64,000 bases of DNA from Actinomycetes bacterium. Its GTDB lineage: Bacteria > Actinomycetota > Acidimicrobiia > Acidimicrobiales > RAAP-2. A program made the position numbers and the translations under genes. The notes beneath the pieces are model-generated. The model did no database searches. It was given only the letters and a program-made list of their open reading frames with translations, and had not been told where the DNA came from. How positions within the stretch are numbered: the stretch's first letter is position 1; each line of letters begins with the position of its first letter. Shown in pieces: positions 16,740 to 24,618 of the stretch. The stretch is from positions 16,219 to 80,218 of the forward strand of contig JAJYVT010000005.1 of the NCBI GenBank assembly GCA_021791845.1, given 5' to 3'.

Positions 16740-18773
16740 GTGACGACGGTCCGCCACACGCCCACGGCCACTCCCGGGGGCGCCGCGCTCCCCGATCCGG
16801 GGCCGGCGCCCGACGGCCCCGTGGTGAACGGCCACGTGGTGAACGGCCACGCACCGACCGGCCCCGTGACGAACGGCCACGTCGTGAACGGCCGCTCGCC
16901 GCTGGCCGGGACGCACGCCGGCAACGGGCACGTGCCCGGCGGCCACGCCGGCAACGGCACCCACCCGTCGTCGGCGGCGGCGGGTGGGCCCCCGGGGGTG
17001 CTCGACGACCTGTCCCCCGAGCGGCTGCGAGCCATGGACCGCGAACAGCTGGACGTGCTGGCGGCGGAGATCCGCCGGTTCCTCGTCTCGTCGGTGGCCG
17101 TCACCGGCGGGCACCTCGGGCCCAACCTCGGAGCGGTGGAGCTGTCGCTCGCCCTCCACCGGGTGTTCGACTCACCGGCCGACCCCATCGTGTGGGACAC
17201 CGGCCACCAGGCCTACGTCCACAAGGTCGTCACCGGGCGGGCCGGGCGCTTCGCCCGGCTGCGCAAGGCCGGCGGGATCTCCGGGTATCCCAACCGGACG
17301 GAGTCCCCGCACGACATGGTGGAGAACAGCCACGCCTCCACCGCCCTCTCGTACGCCGACGGGCTGGCCCGGGCCCGCGACCTCCGGGGCGGCGCCCATC
17401 ACGTGGTGGCCGTGATCGGCGACGGGGCGCTCACGGGTGGTCTGGCCTACGAGGCGCTCAACAACATCGGCACGTCCGGGCGCCGGGTGGTCGTCGTCCT
17501 GAACGACAACGGCCGCTCGTACGCCCCCACCGTCTCGCGGCTCACGACGGCGTGCGGCGAGCGGGACGGCGCCGCGCCCGAGGCCTTCTTCGCAGCGTTG
17601 GGCCTCTCCTACCTCGGCCCGGTCGACGGCCACGACGTGGAGGCGGTCGAGGCGCTGCTCCACCGGGCGGCGGCGTGCCCCGGCCCGGTGGTCGTGCACG
17701 TGCACACCGTGAAGGGGCGCGACTACGCCCCGGCGGAAGGGGACGCCGAGAAGTGCCTGCACGACGTGTCGCCCTTCGACCCCGAGTCGGGCCTCCCGCA
17801 CGCGCGCCCAGGCGGCGCCGCGTCCTACACCGAGGCGTTCGGCACTGCCATCGTGGCCGAGGCGGAGCACCGGCCCGAGCTGGTGGCCGTGACGGCGGCC
17901 ATGACCGGGCCGACGGGCCTGCTCCGGTTCGCGGCGCGCTTCGGCGACCGGCTGGTGGACGTCGGGATCGCCGAGCAGCATGCCGTCACCGCCGCCGCCG
18001 GCATGGCCATGGGCGGCCTGCGCCCCGTGGTGGCCATCTACTCCACCTTCCTCAACCGGGCCTGGGACCAGCTCGTGCACGACGTCGGCCTCCACCGGCT
18101 CCCCGTCGTGTTCTGCCTGGACCGCGCCGGCGTCACCGGCGACGACGGGCCGAGCCACCACGGGATCTTCGACCTCGTCCTCTTGACCAAGGTGCCGGGG
18201 ATGACGGTGCTCGTCCCCTCCTCGTACGAGGAGGTGGCGGTCATGCTCCACCAGGCGCTCGAGATCACCGACGGGCCGGTGGCCATCCGCTGGCCCAAGA
18301 CGCCCGCCCGGCGCTGCGCGACCACCGGCTCGGGCCTGGCCGCCCGCAGGATCGCCGCCGGAGACGGCTCGGTGTGCTTCCTCGGACTGGGGAAGCTCGT
18401 CGAGGCGTGCGAGGGCGCGGCGGACCGCCTGGCGGCACGAGGGATCGACGCGACGGTGTGGGACGTCCGAGCCGCGGCCCCGCTCGACCCTGCCATGCTC
18501 GACGACGCCCGAAGCCACGCGCTGGTGGTGACCGCCGAGGACGGGATCGCCGACGGCGGGGTCGGCTCGATCGTCGCCGCCGCGCTGCGCAGCCGGCAGC
18601 CGGACGGACGGCGGCCGGACGGACAGGGGCCGGACGTCGTCACCTGCGGCCTGCCGCTGGCGTACCTCCCCCACGGCGGAGCCGACGACATCCTGGCCGC
18701 CCATGGGCTCGACGCAGCCGGACTGGCCGCCGCCGCCACCCGCGCCCTCGGCCGGGCGGACCGCCCGGCCTGA
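16740..18773 (+). CDS. dxs: 1-Deoxy-D-xylulose-5-phosphate synthase, divergent copy
   Basis: A 677-residue thiamine-diphosphate enzyme catalysing the first MEP-pathway step. Motifs: GGHLGPNLGAVELSLALHRVFDSP, VWDTGHQAYVHK, GDGALTGGLAYEALN, DGIAEQHA-type VDVGIAEQHAVTAAAGMA, and DRAGVTGDDGPSHHGIFDL. Two oddities: the first 75 residues are a low-complexity extension with repeated NGH units (VVNGHVVNGHAPTG), and the segment between LNDNGRSYAPTVSRL and the LGPVDGHD motif is about 35-45 residues shorter than in typical DXS. The GTG start lies 7 nt after the hpnH stop. Its place at the end of the operon suggests a dedicated precursor pump; a housekeeping dxs may exist elsewhere. Confidence 0.92.
   Translation: MTTVRHTPTATPGGAALPDPGPAPDGPVVNGHVVNGHAPTGPVTNGHVVNGRSPLAGTHAGNGHVPGGHAGNGTHPSSAAAGGPPGVLDDLSPERLRAMDREQLDVLAAEIRRFLVSSVAVTGGHLGPNLGAVELSLALHRVFDSPADPIVWDTGHQAYVHKVVTGRAGRFARLRKAGGISGYPNRTESPHDMVENSHASTALSYADGLARARDLRGGAHHVVAVIGDGALTGGLAYEALNNIGTSGRRVVVVLNDNGRSYAPTVSRLTTACGERDGAAPEAFFAALGLSYLGPVDGHDVEAVEALLHRAAACPGPVVVHVHTVKGRDYAPAEGDAEKCLHDVSPFDPESGLPHARPGGAASYTEAFGTAIVAEAEHRPELVAVTAAMTGPTGLLRFAARFGDRLVDVGIAEQHAVTAAAGMAMGGLRPVVAIYSTFLNRAWDQLVHDVGLHRLPVVFCLDRAGVTGDDGPSHHGIFDLVLLTKVPGMTVLVPSSYEEVAVMLHQALEITDGPVAIRWPKTPARRCATTGSGLAARRIAAGDGSVCFLGLGKLVEACEGAADRLAARGIDATVWDVRAAAPLDPAMLDDARSHALVVTAEDGIADGGVGSIVAAALRSRQPDGRRPDGQGPDVVTCGLPLAYLPHGGADDILAAHGLDAAGLAAAATRALGRADRPA
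18750..18770. terminator. GC-only inverted repeat at the end of dxs
   Basis: GGCCGGGCGG and CCGCCCGGCC flank a single A, so an RNA hairpin would have an 8-bp stem and a 5-nt loop. It covers the last codons of dxs just before its TGA and sits between convergent genes. No U-tract follows, so termination is a guess. Confidence 0.35.
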
Positions 18774-18794
18774 CCCGGGGAGCGGGCACCGCCG

Positions 18795-19859
18795 TCAGCC
18801 GAGGGCCTTGCGCTCCGCCCTGAACGCGTCCGCCAGCGACGCGGCCAGCAGCCGCTTGCCGGTGAAGCAGTCTTCGTAGGCGTACCACCAGAAGTAGCCG
18901 CCGACGTAGTAGCTGAGGCGCGGGTCCAGGGCGTAGCCCCACGCCATGACCTGCTTCGCCCGCGCCGCCGTCTGGGGGGTGACGGCTGCCGGGAGGCCAA
19001 GTTCGCCGAAGCCGACCCGGGCGTTGGGATAGAGCCGGTGGAGCCGCCGCATCTCGGCCGCCACGGCCGACACCGTCGGCAAGGTCGTGAGCCCTCTGCA
19101 CGCTGTCGGGTAGAAGCTCTCCAGCACGTAGCTGATGCCGTCGCGCACGGCGGCAGGCACGTACCGCTCGGAGAACTCCACCGGCGTGAGCTCGGCTGCG
19201 CCGTCGCCGCAGTGGTGCGGGGCGTACTCGTTGGCGAAGAGGGTGAGGGCCGAGGTGCCCCCGGCCACGTGCACCTCGTCGAAGGCGGCCACGAGCTTGG
19301 CCTCGACGGCCGGGTACGGTCCCGTCCAGTTGCCGTTGACCTCGTTGCCGATCTCCCAGATCGACACGGCCTTCCCGAGCGTCGAGACGAAGTCCTTCAC
19401 GTCGGCCGCGAACCGGGCGAGGGGCACCCTCTTCTCGAACGAGCTGTCGAGGAGCTCGCCCATGACCCTGGCGTGGTGGTCGAGCCGCTGGACGGCCACC
19501 CGGTAGCGCCAGGGGGGCACGGGCGTCGACCCGTTCCATGTGAAGACCACGCGGACCGTCGGCGGGTGCGGCAGCTTCTCGATGGCGCCGACGACCGGCG
19601 CCAGACGTGCCACCCGGTCGACGGTGACGCCGTAGAGCGGGCCGTTCCCCCCGGACGTGGCCCCCGCCGGCGAGCCACCTGCCCGGTCCGGGCCGGCCAC
19701 CGCGGTCACAGCCACCACCGCCACCACGGCCATCACCGCGATCACCGCGGCGACGGCGCGTTCCCGCCGCGTGTGCCGGGTGCGGCTACGTGGGCGCCTG
19801 GTGGCGCTCGTGGCCGTGCGACCCGTCGCCCAGGGAGGGCGCAGCGGCACCCGGCTCGC
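18795..19859 (-). CDS. Secreted or membrane-anchored glycoside-hydrolase-like protein
   Basis: A protein of about 354 residues with an N-terminal Arg-rich segment and a strong signal/anchor helix (RRERAVAAVIAVMAVVAVVAVTAVAG), then a TIM-barrel-like domain. The acid/base candidate is in VSIWEIGNEVNGNW and the nucleophile candidate in ARVGFGELGLPAA, both with Glu in the positions expected for clan A glycosidases. ERYVPAAVRDGISYVLESFYPT and a C-terminal aromatic GGYFWWYAYEDCF support the barrel. The family and sugar are unknown. ATG 19859 is the first start that includes the whole signal region, which makes the gene overlap the 3' end of the tetR gene by 74 nt; GTG 19847 is an alternative. Confidence 0.7.
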   Translation of the reverse strand, partial: ASRVPLRPPWATGRTATSATRRPRSRTRHTRRERAVAAVIAVMAVVAVVAVTAVAGPDRAGGSPAGATSGGNGPLYGVTVDRVARLAPVVGAIEKLPHPPTVRVVFTWNGSTPVPPWRYRVAVQRLDHHARVMGELLDSSFEKRVPLARFAADVKDFVSTLGKAVSIWEIGNEVNGNWTGPYPAVEAKLVAAFDEVHVAGGTSALTLFANEYAPHHCGDGAAELTPVEFSERYVPAAVRDGISYVLESFYPTACRGLTTLPTVSAVAAEMRRLHRLYPNARVGFGELGLPAAVTPQTAARAKQVMAWGYALDPRLSYYVGGYFWWYAYEDCFTGKRLLAASLADAFRAERKALG

Positions 19860-20502
19860 CATCGGGTTGGCCCAGCATGCGCCGCACGACCAGCATGCAC
19901 TGGTCGAACACCTCACCGGGGATGGCATCGCGCTTGTCCCAGACCACGAATCGCATCCCGACGAGCTGGCCGACGGCCACCAGGGCCCACGCCAGGACGG
20001 TCGGGTCGCACGGGGCCACCTCCCCGCTGCCCATGGCAGCCGAGAGGGCGCGGACGTACCCGTCCACGATCTTTTCGTAATGCCGGTGCATGGCCTCGGG
20101 CGCGACGAACTCCGCCTCCCGGATCACCCGGTACAGGGCGGGATGCTCGGCCGCGAACTGGAAGAAGGCGGCGAAGCCCCGCCGCTCCGCGTCGAACCGG
20201 TCGGAGCCGGAAGCCGCAGCTGCAGCCGCGGACATTGCGGCCCGCAGACGGACGCTGAGGTCGGAGACGAGCTCCTCGAAGATCTGCTGCTTGGAACGGA
20301 AGTAGATGTAGAACGTGCCCTGGGCGACGCCGGCGCGCTCCACGATGCGAACGATGGACGCGTCGTGGAACGACAACTCGGCGAAGACCTCCTCGGCCGC
20401 ATCGAGGAGCCGTCGGCGGGTCCGGTGCCCGCGTGACGCCGCGGGTCGCGACGGCGTCGGTGGTTGTGACCCGCCCGTGCGCCCAACGGCCATCGCTGAC
20501 AT
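19786..20502 (-). CDS. TetR-family repressor, likely of the liv operon
   Basis: A protein of about 238 residues. The N-terminal DNA-binding domain is RTRRRLLDAAEEVFAELSFHDASIVRIVERAGVAQGTFYIYFRSKQQIFEELV, a textbook TetR helix-turn-helix (GTFYIYFRSK is the recognition helix region). The C-terminal ligand domain is helical and ends in a polar tail. The start is uncertain: ATG 20502 is used here, GTG 20535 and ATG 20493 are possible. Its promoter (20559-20587) carries a palindromic operator at the start point, and a second copy sits at the promoter of the divergent transporter operon, so it probably represses both. The effector may be the transported compound. Confidence 0.88.
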   Translation of the reverse strand: MSAMAVGRTGGSQPPTPSRPAASRGHRTRRRLLDAAEEVFAELSFHDASIVRIVERAGVAQGTFYIYFRSKQQIFEELVSDLSVRLRAAMSAAAAAASGSDRFDAERRGFAAFFQFAAEHPALYRVIREAEFVAPEAMHRHYEKIVDGYVRALSAAMGSGEVAPCDPTVLAWALVAVGQLVGMRFVVWDKRDAIPGEVFDQCMLVVRRMLGQPDGEPGAAAPSLGDGSHGHERHQAPT

Positions 20503-20538
20503 CGGGCAGCCAGAACCCCCCAAGCGATTCGTCACCTA

Positions 20539-20559
20539 CGACAGGTGAATCGCCTGTCA
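20539..20559. promoter_or_regulatory. TetR operator, copy 1 (tetR promoter side)
   Basis: The core ACAGGTGAATCGCCTGTCA (20541-20559) is a near-perfect inverted repeat with GACAGG and CCTGTC outer arms. It covers the expected start point of the minus-strand tetR promoter and overlaps its -10 box by one base. It matches copy 2 at 16 of 19 core positions; the two copies are exactly 170 bp apart. Confidence 0.8.
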
Positions 20560-20587
20560 TTCAATCGAGGCGCCGGAGAGTTGTCAA
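20559..20587 (-). promoter_or_regulatory. Promoter of the tetR gene
   Basis: On the minus strand: TTGACA (20582-20587), 17-nt spacer, TTGAAT (20559-20564). The -35 is a perfect consensus and the spacing is optimal for a housekeeping sigma factor. The operator lies directly over the start point. Confidence 0.75.
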
Positions 20588-20680
20588 TCCTGACATCGGT
20601 CCCGGTGAGCAGGGTGGCGCGGGTCCCCGAGCGACTGGGGGTGCCGCGGACCGCACCGACCTCCGGGCACCCCGGCACCC

Positions 20681-20709
20681 TTGACAATCCTGTTTCGGTC
20701 GTGTAATCC
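20681..20709 (+). promoter_or_regulatory. Promoter of the liv transporter operon
   Basis: TTGACA (20681-20686), 17-nt spacer, TAATCC (20704-20709). Perfect -35 and optimal spacing, with operator copy 2 immediately downstream across the start point. The architecture mirrors the divergent tetR promoter. Confidence 0.75.
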
Positions 20710-20729
20710 GTCAGATGAATCACCTGTCA
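20709..20729. promoter_or_regulatory. TetR operator, copy 2 (liv promoter side)
   Basis: The core TCAGATGAATCACCTGTCA (20711-20729) is a slightly less symmetric version of copy 1. It begins at the last base of the -10 box, so a bound repressor would block initiation of the transporter operon. Confidence 0.78.
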
Positions 20730-20765
20730 CCTCGTGTCCGCGCGGTGGCGGGTCTTGGGGGGAAG

Positions 20766-20846
20766 ATGATCGACGAGTCCGTGCCCGATCTCCAGTTCGC
20801 GGGCGGGGGGGCCATCCGCCGCAGGGGCCGCGCCGGTGCGCGGTGA
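20766..20846 (+). CDS. Possible 26-residue leader peptide before livG
   Basis: A short frame (MIDESVPDLQFAGGG...) begins at ATG 20766 after a G-run (GGGGGGAAG) and ends at TGA 20844-20846. It lies in the 5' untranslated region of the liv operon, about 50 nt after the predicted start point. It overlaps the alternative livG GTG start at 20836, so translational coupling is conceivable. There is no homology argument and it may be chance. Confidence 0.2.
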   Translation: MIDESVPDLQFAGGGAIRRRGRAGAR

Positions 20847-20895
20847 GCACCGCCCGGTGCCAACCGCCTCTGCACGGCGTCCGCGCCATCGAGCC

Positions 20896-21786
20896 ATGGC
20901 GCCGGCCCGGGCTGACGCCGGAGCCGGCCTCCAGGTTCGGGAGCTGACGGTCCACTTCGGGGGCCTGACCGCGCTCGACCAGGTGTCGCTCGACGTGGCG
21001 CCGCACGAGGTCGTGGGACTCATCGGGCCCAACGGGGCGGGAAAGACGACCCTCTTCAACGCCATCACGGGCTTCGTGCGGCCTGCCCGCGGCACCGTCT
21101 CCTGGGAGGGGCGACCCCTGCGTCGACACCGCGCCCACCACCTGGGCCGCTTGGGGATCGCTCGGACCCTCCAAGGCGTGGGGCTGTGGCCGGGGCTGAC
21201 CGTGCTCGAGAACGTCGCGTGCGGCGCCCAGCCGTTCCTTCACGCCGACCTCTTGTCCGCACTCACCGGGACCTGGCGGTCGAGCCGGGAGGAGCGGCGC
21301 GTCAACGAGGAGGCCGCGTCCGTCCTGGCGGAACTGGGCGTCTCCGAATGGGCCGACCGGTTCCCCGGGTCCTTGCCCTACGGGGTGCAAAAGCGCGTCG
21401 CCCTGGCCCGGGCGCTCATGGGCCGGCCGCGGTTGCTCCTGCTCGACGAGCCGGCCAGCGGCCTGTCCATCGCCGACATGGAGGAGCTGTCGGGGCGGAT
21501 CCGGAGCCTGCGTGACGAGATGGCGGTGCTCCTCGTCGAGCACCACATGGACCTCGTGATGGCGACGTGCGACCGCATCGTGGTCCTCAACTTCGGTGAG
21601 GTGGTCGCCGCCGGGACGCCGGCCGAGGTGCGGGCCAGTCCCGAGGTCACCGCCGCCTACTTGGGGGAACCGGTCGCTGATCCCGTCCTGGCAGAGTCAC
21701 CGGCGGGGTCGGCGGCTGCGGACGACCGTGCGCCCGGTCCCACCGCAGGGGCCGCGAAGGCTTGGTCGGACGATGTTGCAGGTTGA
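20896..21786 (+). CDS. livG: Branched-chain-amino-acid-type ABC transporter ATPase, LivG family
   Basis: An ATPase of about 296 residues. It has LQVRELTVHFGGLTALDQVSL, Walker A GLIGPNGAGKTTLFNAITG, the LivG-type signature SLPYGVQKRVALARALMG, Walker B LLLLDEPASGLS, and the switch region LVEHHMDLVMATCDRIVVLNFGEVVAAGTPAEV. It powers uptake with LivF through the LivHM pore. ATG 20896 places the start near the family norm; GTG 20836 is an in-frame alternative and neither has a ribosome-binding site. The C-terminus carries a 35-residue Ala/Pro-rich tail. It overlaps livF by 14 nt. First main gene of the TetR-controlled operon. Confidence 0.88.
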   Translation: MAPARADAGAGLQVRELTVHFGGLTALDQVSLDVAPHEVVGLIGPNGAGKTTLFNAITGFVRPARGTVSWEGRPLRRHRAHHLGRLGIARTLQGVGLWPGLTVLENVACGAQPFLHADLLSALTGTWRSSREERRVNEEAASVLAELGVSEWADRFPGSLPYGVQKRVALARALMGRPRLLLLDEPASGLSIADMEELSGRIRSLRDEMAVLLVEHHMDLVMATCDRIVVLNFGEVVAAGTPAEVRASPEVTAAYLGEPVADPVLAESPAGSAAADDRAPGPTAGAAKAWSDDVAG

Positions 21787-22480
21787 CGGCCTCTCGGTCC
21801 GCTACGGCCCGGTCCAGGCGCTGCGCGGGGTGTCCTTCACCGCCGAGGACGGGGTCATCACCACCGTCCTCGGAGCGAACGGCGCCGGCAAGACCACGTT
21901 GCTGCGCACGCTCAGCGGCCTCGTGCGCACCCACGAAGGGACGGCGACCTTCGACGGCGAGCCGCTGATCGGCAAGGACCCCGAGACCATCGCCCGCATG
22001 GGGATCGCCCACGTCCCAGAGGGCCGGGGGGTGATCGCCGAGTTGACGGTCGACGAGCACCTCCGCTTGGGGACCCTGTCGCGGGTGCCGAGGTCCGAGC
22101 GGCGAACGGCGATCGAGGACGTGTACGGGCTCTTCCCGCCGCTCGAGTCCCGGCGGCACCGCCACGCCGCCACCCTCTCGGGGGGCGAGCGCCAGATGCT
22201 CGTGATCGCGCGGGCCCTCGTCTCCCGCCCGCGGTTGCTCCTCCTCGACGAGCCGTCGCTGGGGCTGGCGCCCATCGTCACGGCACAGACGATGGCCACC
22301 ATCCGGCAGCTCACGTCGCGCGAGGGCATCGGCGCCGTCCTGGTCGAGCAGAACGCGCGCAGCGCCCTCTCCGTGGCCGACTGGGCGGTGGTGCTGAACC
22401 TGGGCCAGGTGGTGCTGGCCGACAGGCCGGAGCGCCTGACCGCCGACGCCGACCTCCGTCATCACTACCTGGGGTTCTGA
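21773..22480 (+). CDS. livF: Branched-chain-amino-acid-type ABC transporter ATPase, LivF family
   Basis: A 235-residue ATPase, the second nucleotide-binding subunit. Walker A is VLGANGAGKTTLLRTLSG, the LivF-typical HVPEGRGVIAELTVDEHLRLG follows, the signature is ATLSGGERQMLVIARALV, and Walker B is LLLLDEPSLGLAPI. The switch region is VLVEQNARSALSVADWAVVLNLG. It starts inside the end of livG, which implies translational coupling, and livH starts 4 nt after its stop. Family length is normal. Confidence 0.9.
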   Translation: MLQVDGLSVRYGPVQALRGVSFTAEDGVITTVLGANGAGKTTLLRTLSGLVRTHEGTATFDGEPLIGKDPETIARMGIAHVPEGRGVIAELTVDEHLRLGTLSRVPRSERRTAIEDVYGLFPPLESRRHRHAATLSGGERQMLVIARALVSRPRLLLLDEPSLGLAPIVTAQTMATIRQLTSREGIGAVLVEQNARSALSVADWAVVLNLGQVVLADRPERLTADADLRHHYLGF

Positions 22481-22483
22481 TCG

Positions 22484-23362
22484 ATGCGGCTCTTCGTCAA
22501 CGTCCTCTTGAGCGGAGTGGCACAGGGGATGGTGTTCGCCGCCATCGCCCTCGGCCTCGTCCTCATCTCGCGGGCCACCGGGGTCATCAACTTCGCCCAA
22601 GGCGCCATGGCGATGTTCACGACCTTCCTGGCCTACACCCTTCTCGAGCACGGGATCGGCTACTGGCCGGCGTTCGTCGCCACCCTGGCGATCGGCTTCG
22701 TCTTCGGCGGGCTGGTGGAGCGCACGCTGATGCGCCCTCTGCAGGGCAAGTCACCGCTCAACGCCGTGATCGTGACCATCGGGCTCCTCGTCGTGTTGGA
22801 AGGATTGGCCGGCAGCATCTGGGGGAACACGTCCCGGGGCTTCCCGGCCGCCTTCTCGCAGCAGGGGCTCGCGATCGGGACGACGCGCGTCGCCTTCTCC
22901 ACCTTCGACGTGTTCACGGTCGGCGCGGTCGTGGTGCTCGTTGCCGCCATCGTGGCGCTGTTCCGCTGGACGAACCTCGGACTGCGCATGCGGGCCGGCG
23001 CCTTCGCCCCCGAGGTTGCCCGGCTGCTCGGGGTCCGGGTGGGACGCCTCTTCACCCTGGGTTGGGCGCTCGCCTGCGCCGCCGGGTCCCTGGCCGGGTT
23101 GCTGGTCGCCCCGGTCAGCTCGTTCAGCCCGTACTACATGGACCTGTACCTCATCTACGGGTTCGTCGCCGCCGTCCTCGGCGGCCTGGTCAGCCCCGTG
23201 GGGGCGTTGGTGGGCGGGCTGGTCACCGGGCTCGCCACCGCCTTCGTGGGCGGCTACCTCGGCTCCAACCTCGAGCCGATGGCGGCCCTGGTGCTCCTCC
23301 TCATCGTCCTCATGGCGCGGCCGCAAGGCCTGTTCGGCACCGCGATCGCGCGCCGCGTATGA
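22484..23362 (+). CDS. livH: Branched-chain-amino-acid-type ABC permease, LivH family
   Basis: A 292-residue polytopic inner-membrane permease. It starts FVNVLLSGVAQGMVFAAIALGLVLISRATGVINFAQGAMAMFTTF, matching the LivH motif (NFAQGxxxM), and ends with the conserved EAA-like segment VAAVLGGLVSPVGALVGGLVTGLATAFVGGYL. About eight hydrophobic helices are visible. It forms the translocation pore with LivM. Its stop overlaps the livM start (ATGA at 23359). Confidence 0.9.
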   Translation: MRLFVNVLLSGVAQGMVFAAIALGLVLISRATGVINFAQGAMAMFTTFLAYTLLEHGIGYWPAFVATLAIGFVFGGLVERTLMRPLQGKSPLNAVIVTIGLLVVLEGLAGSIWGNTSRGFPAAFSQQGLAIGTTRVAFSTFDVFTVGAVVVLVAAIVALFRWTNLGLRMRAGAFAPEVARLLGVRVGRLFTLGWALACAAGSLAGLLVAPVSSFSPYYMDLYLIYGFVAAVLGGLVSPVGALVGGLVTGLATAFVGGYLGSNLEPMAALVLLLIVLMARPQGLFGTAIARRV

Positions 23363-24618
23363 CGAGCGCCCGTCCAGACTCTGCCGGCCCGGTCACGGCG
23401 AGCCCGCCCGGGACGCGCTGGCCGGCCAGGGCGGCCGGGCGCGTGCGGCTGCCGCGCCAGCCGCTCGTGCGCAACCTCATCCTGTTGATCGCTGGCGCGG
23501 CGTTCTTCTACGTGCTCACCACCTCGGTCAGCACCTACAACGACTTCCAGATCGGCGAGATCGCCCTCTACGCCGTCGTCCTGGCCGGGCTCAGCCTGCT
23601 CACCGGGCACAACGGGCAGTTCTCCCTGGGCCACGGAGCCTTCATGATCGTCGGTGGCTACACCCTCGCCCTGCTCCAGGCCTACGACCCGATGAACCTC
23701 GCCCTCGAGCTGGTGATCGCCACGGCCGCGGCCGCGGTCGCCGGGGTGGTGGTCGGCATGCCGGCGGCGCGGCTCAGCGCCCCGTACCTGGCCGGCGTCA
23801 CCTTGCTGCTCGCTCTTGCCCTGCCCCAGCTCGCGGCCCAGTACGGCGTGTTCGGCGGTGAGCAGGGACTGACCACCACACCGCCCATCGCTCCGGGCTC
23901 GCTGAACTCGCAGCAGTGGCTGGCGTGGATCGAGATCCTCTGCGCCCTGCTCGTGGTCCTGGTCCTGTCGAACCTGCTCCGCAGCAGGTTCGGGCGGGCG
24001 TTCCGGGCGGTGCGGGACGACGAGGTGGCCGCGGCGCTCAGCGGCATCCACGTGGCGAGGACGAAGGTGCTGGCTTTCAGCATCAGCGCCGCCTGCGCCG
24101 GCCTCGGCGGCGCCTTGCTGGCCCTCTCGGTCGGGGTGGTGAACACCGGCGAGTTCCCGCTCTCGTTGTCCATCGCCCTCTTGGCCGCGATGGTCCTCGG
24201 CGGGGCTGGCTCGCTCATCGGCATCTGGTGGGGGGCCGTCGCCCTCGTCTACATGTCGACATGGGCCACCTCGCTGTCGAAGCAACTGGCCCTCGGCACC
24301 TCGGCATCGGCGTACCTGTCCGACGCCATCTTCGGTGCGGTCCTGATCGTGGCGATGCTCGCCGCGCCCACCGGCATCCAGGGTGGGGTTCGGTGGGTGC
24401 TGCGGCGGCTGTGGGCACTCGTCATCGGAGGTCCGCCAACGGCCCGAGCGCCAGGGGCCCAAGCGGCAGGCGGCCGAGCGGCGGGGGCCCGAGCGTCGGG
24501 CCGCGAGGTCGCAGCGGCATCGGCGAACGCCGGCTCTGCAGGCCCGGCGTTCGCCGATGGCAGCCCGACCATGCAATCCACTGGACCCAGCAGACACACG
24601 GAGGAGGACAGAGCATGA
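23359..24618 (+). CDS. livM: Branched-chain-amino-acid-type ABC permease, LivM family
   Basis: A 419-residue permease. A cytoplasmic N-terminus of about 35 residues leads to the first helix; the LivM motif LLTGHNGQFSLGHGAFMIVGGYT is intact. NLLRSRFGRAFRAVRDDEVAAALSGIHVARTKVLAFSISAACAGLGGALLAL is the conserved cytoplasmic loop plus helix. A C-terminal tail of roughly 70 residues is low-complexity (Ala/Gly/Arg-rich) and longer than usual. It overlaps livK by 4 nt, and the livK ribosome-binding site lies inside its last codons. Confidence 0.9.
   Translation: MTSARPDSAGPVTASPPGTRWPARAAGRVRLPRQPLVRNLILLIAGAAFFYVLTTSVSTYNDFQIGEIALYAVVLAGLSLLTGHNGQFSLGHGAFMIVGGYTLALLQAYDPMNLALELVIATAAAAVAGVVVGMPAARLSAPYLAGVTLLLALALPQLAAQYGVFGGEQGLTTTPPIAPGSLNSQQWLAWIEILCALLVVLVLSNLLRSRFGRAFRAVRDDEVAAALSGIHVARTKVLAFSISAACAGLGGALLALSVGVVNTGEFPLSLSIALLAAMVLGGAGSLIGIWWGAVALVYMSTWATSLSKQLALGTSASAYLSDAIFGAVLIVAMLAAPTGIQGGVRWVLRRLWALVIGGPPTARAPGAQAAGGRAAGARASGREVAAASANAGSAGPAFADGSPTMQSTGPSRHTEEDRA

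Noticed and set aside
18795..20535. Overlap of the glycosidase-like gene and tetR as a sign of a frameshift
   Set aside because: Both proteins are intact; the 74-nt overlap is explained by an upstream start that supplies the signal peptide.
20681..20947. Plus-strand frame overlapping the liv promoter and operator
   Set aside because: It begins inside the promoter, has no ribosome-binding site and its residues are random Arg/Pro-rich.
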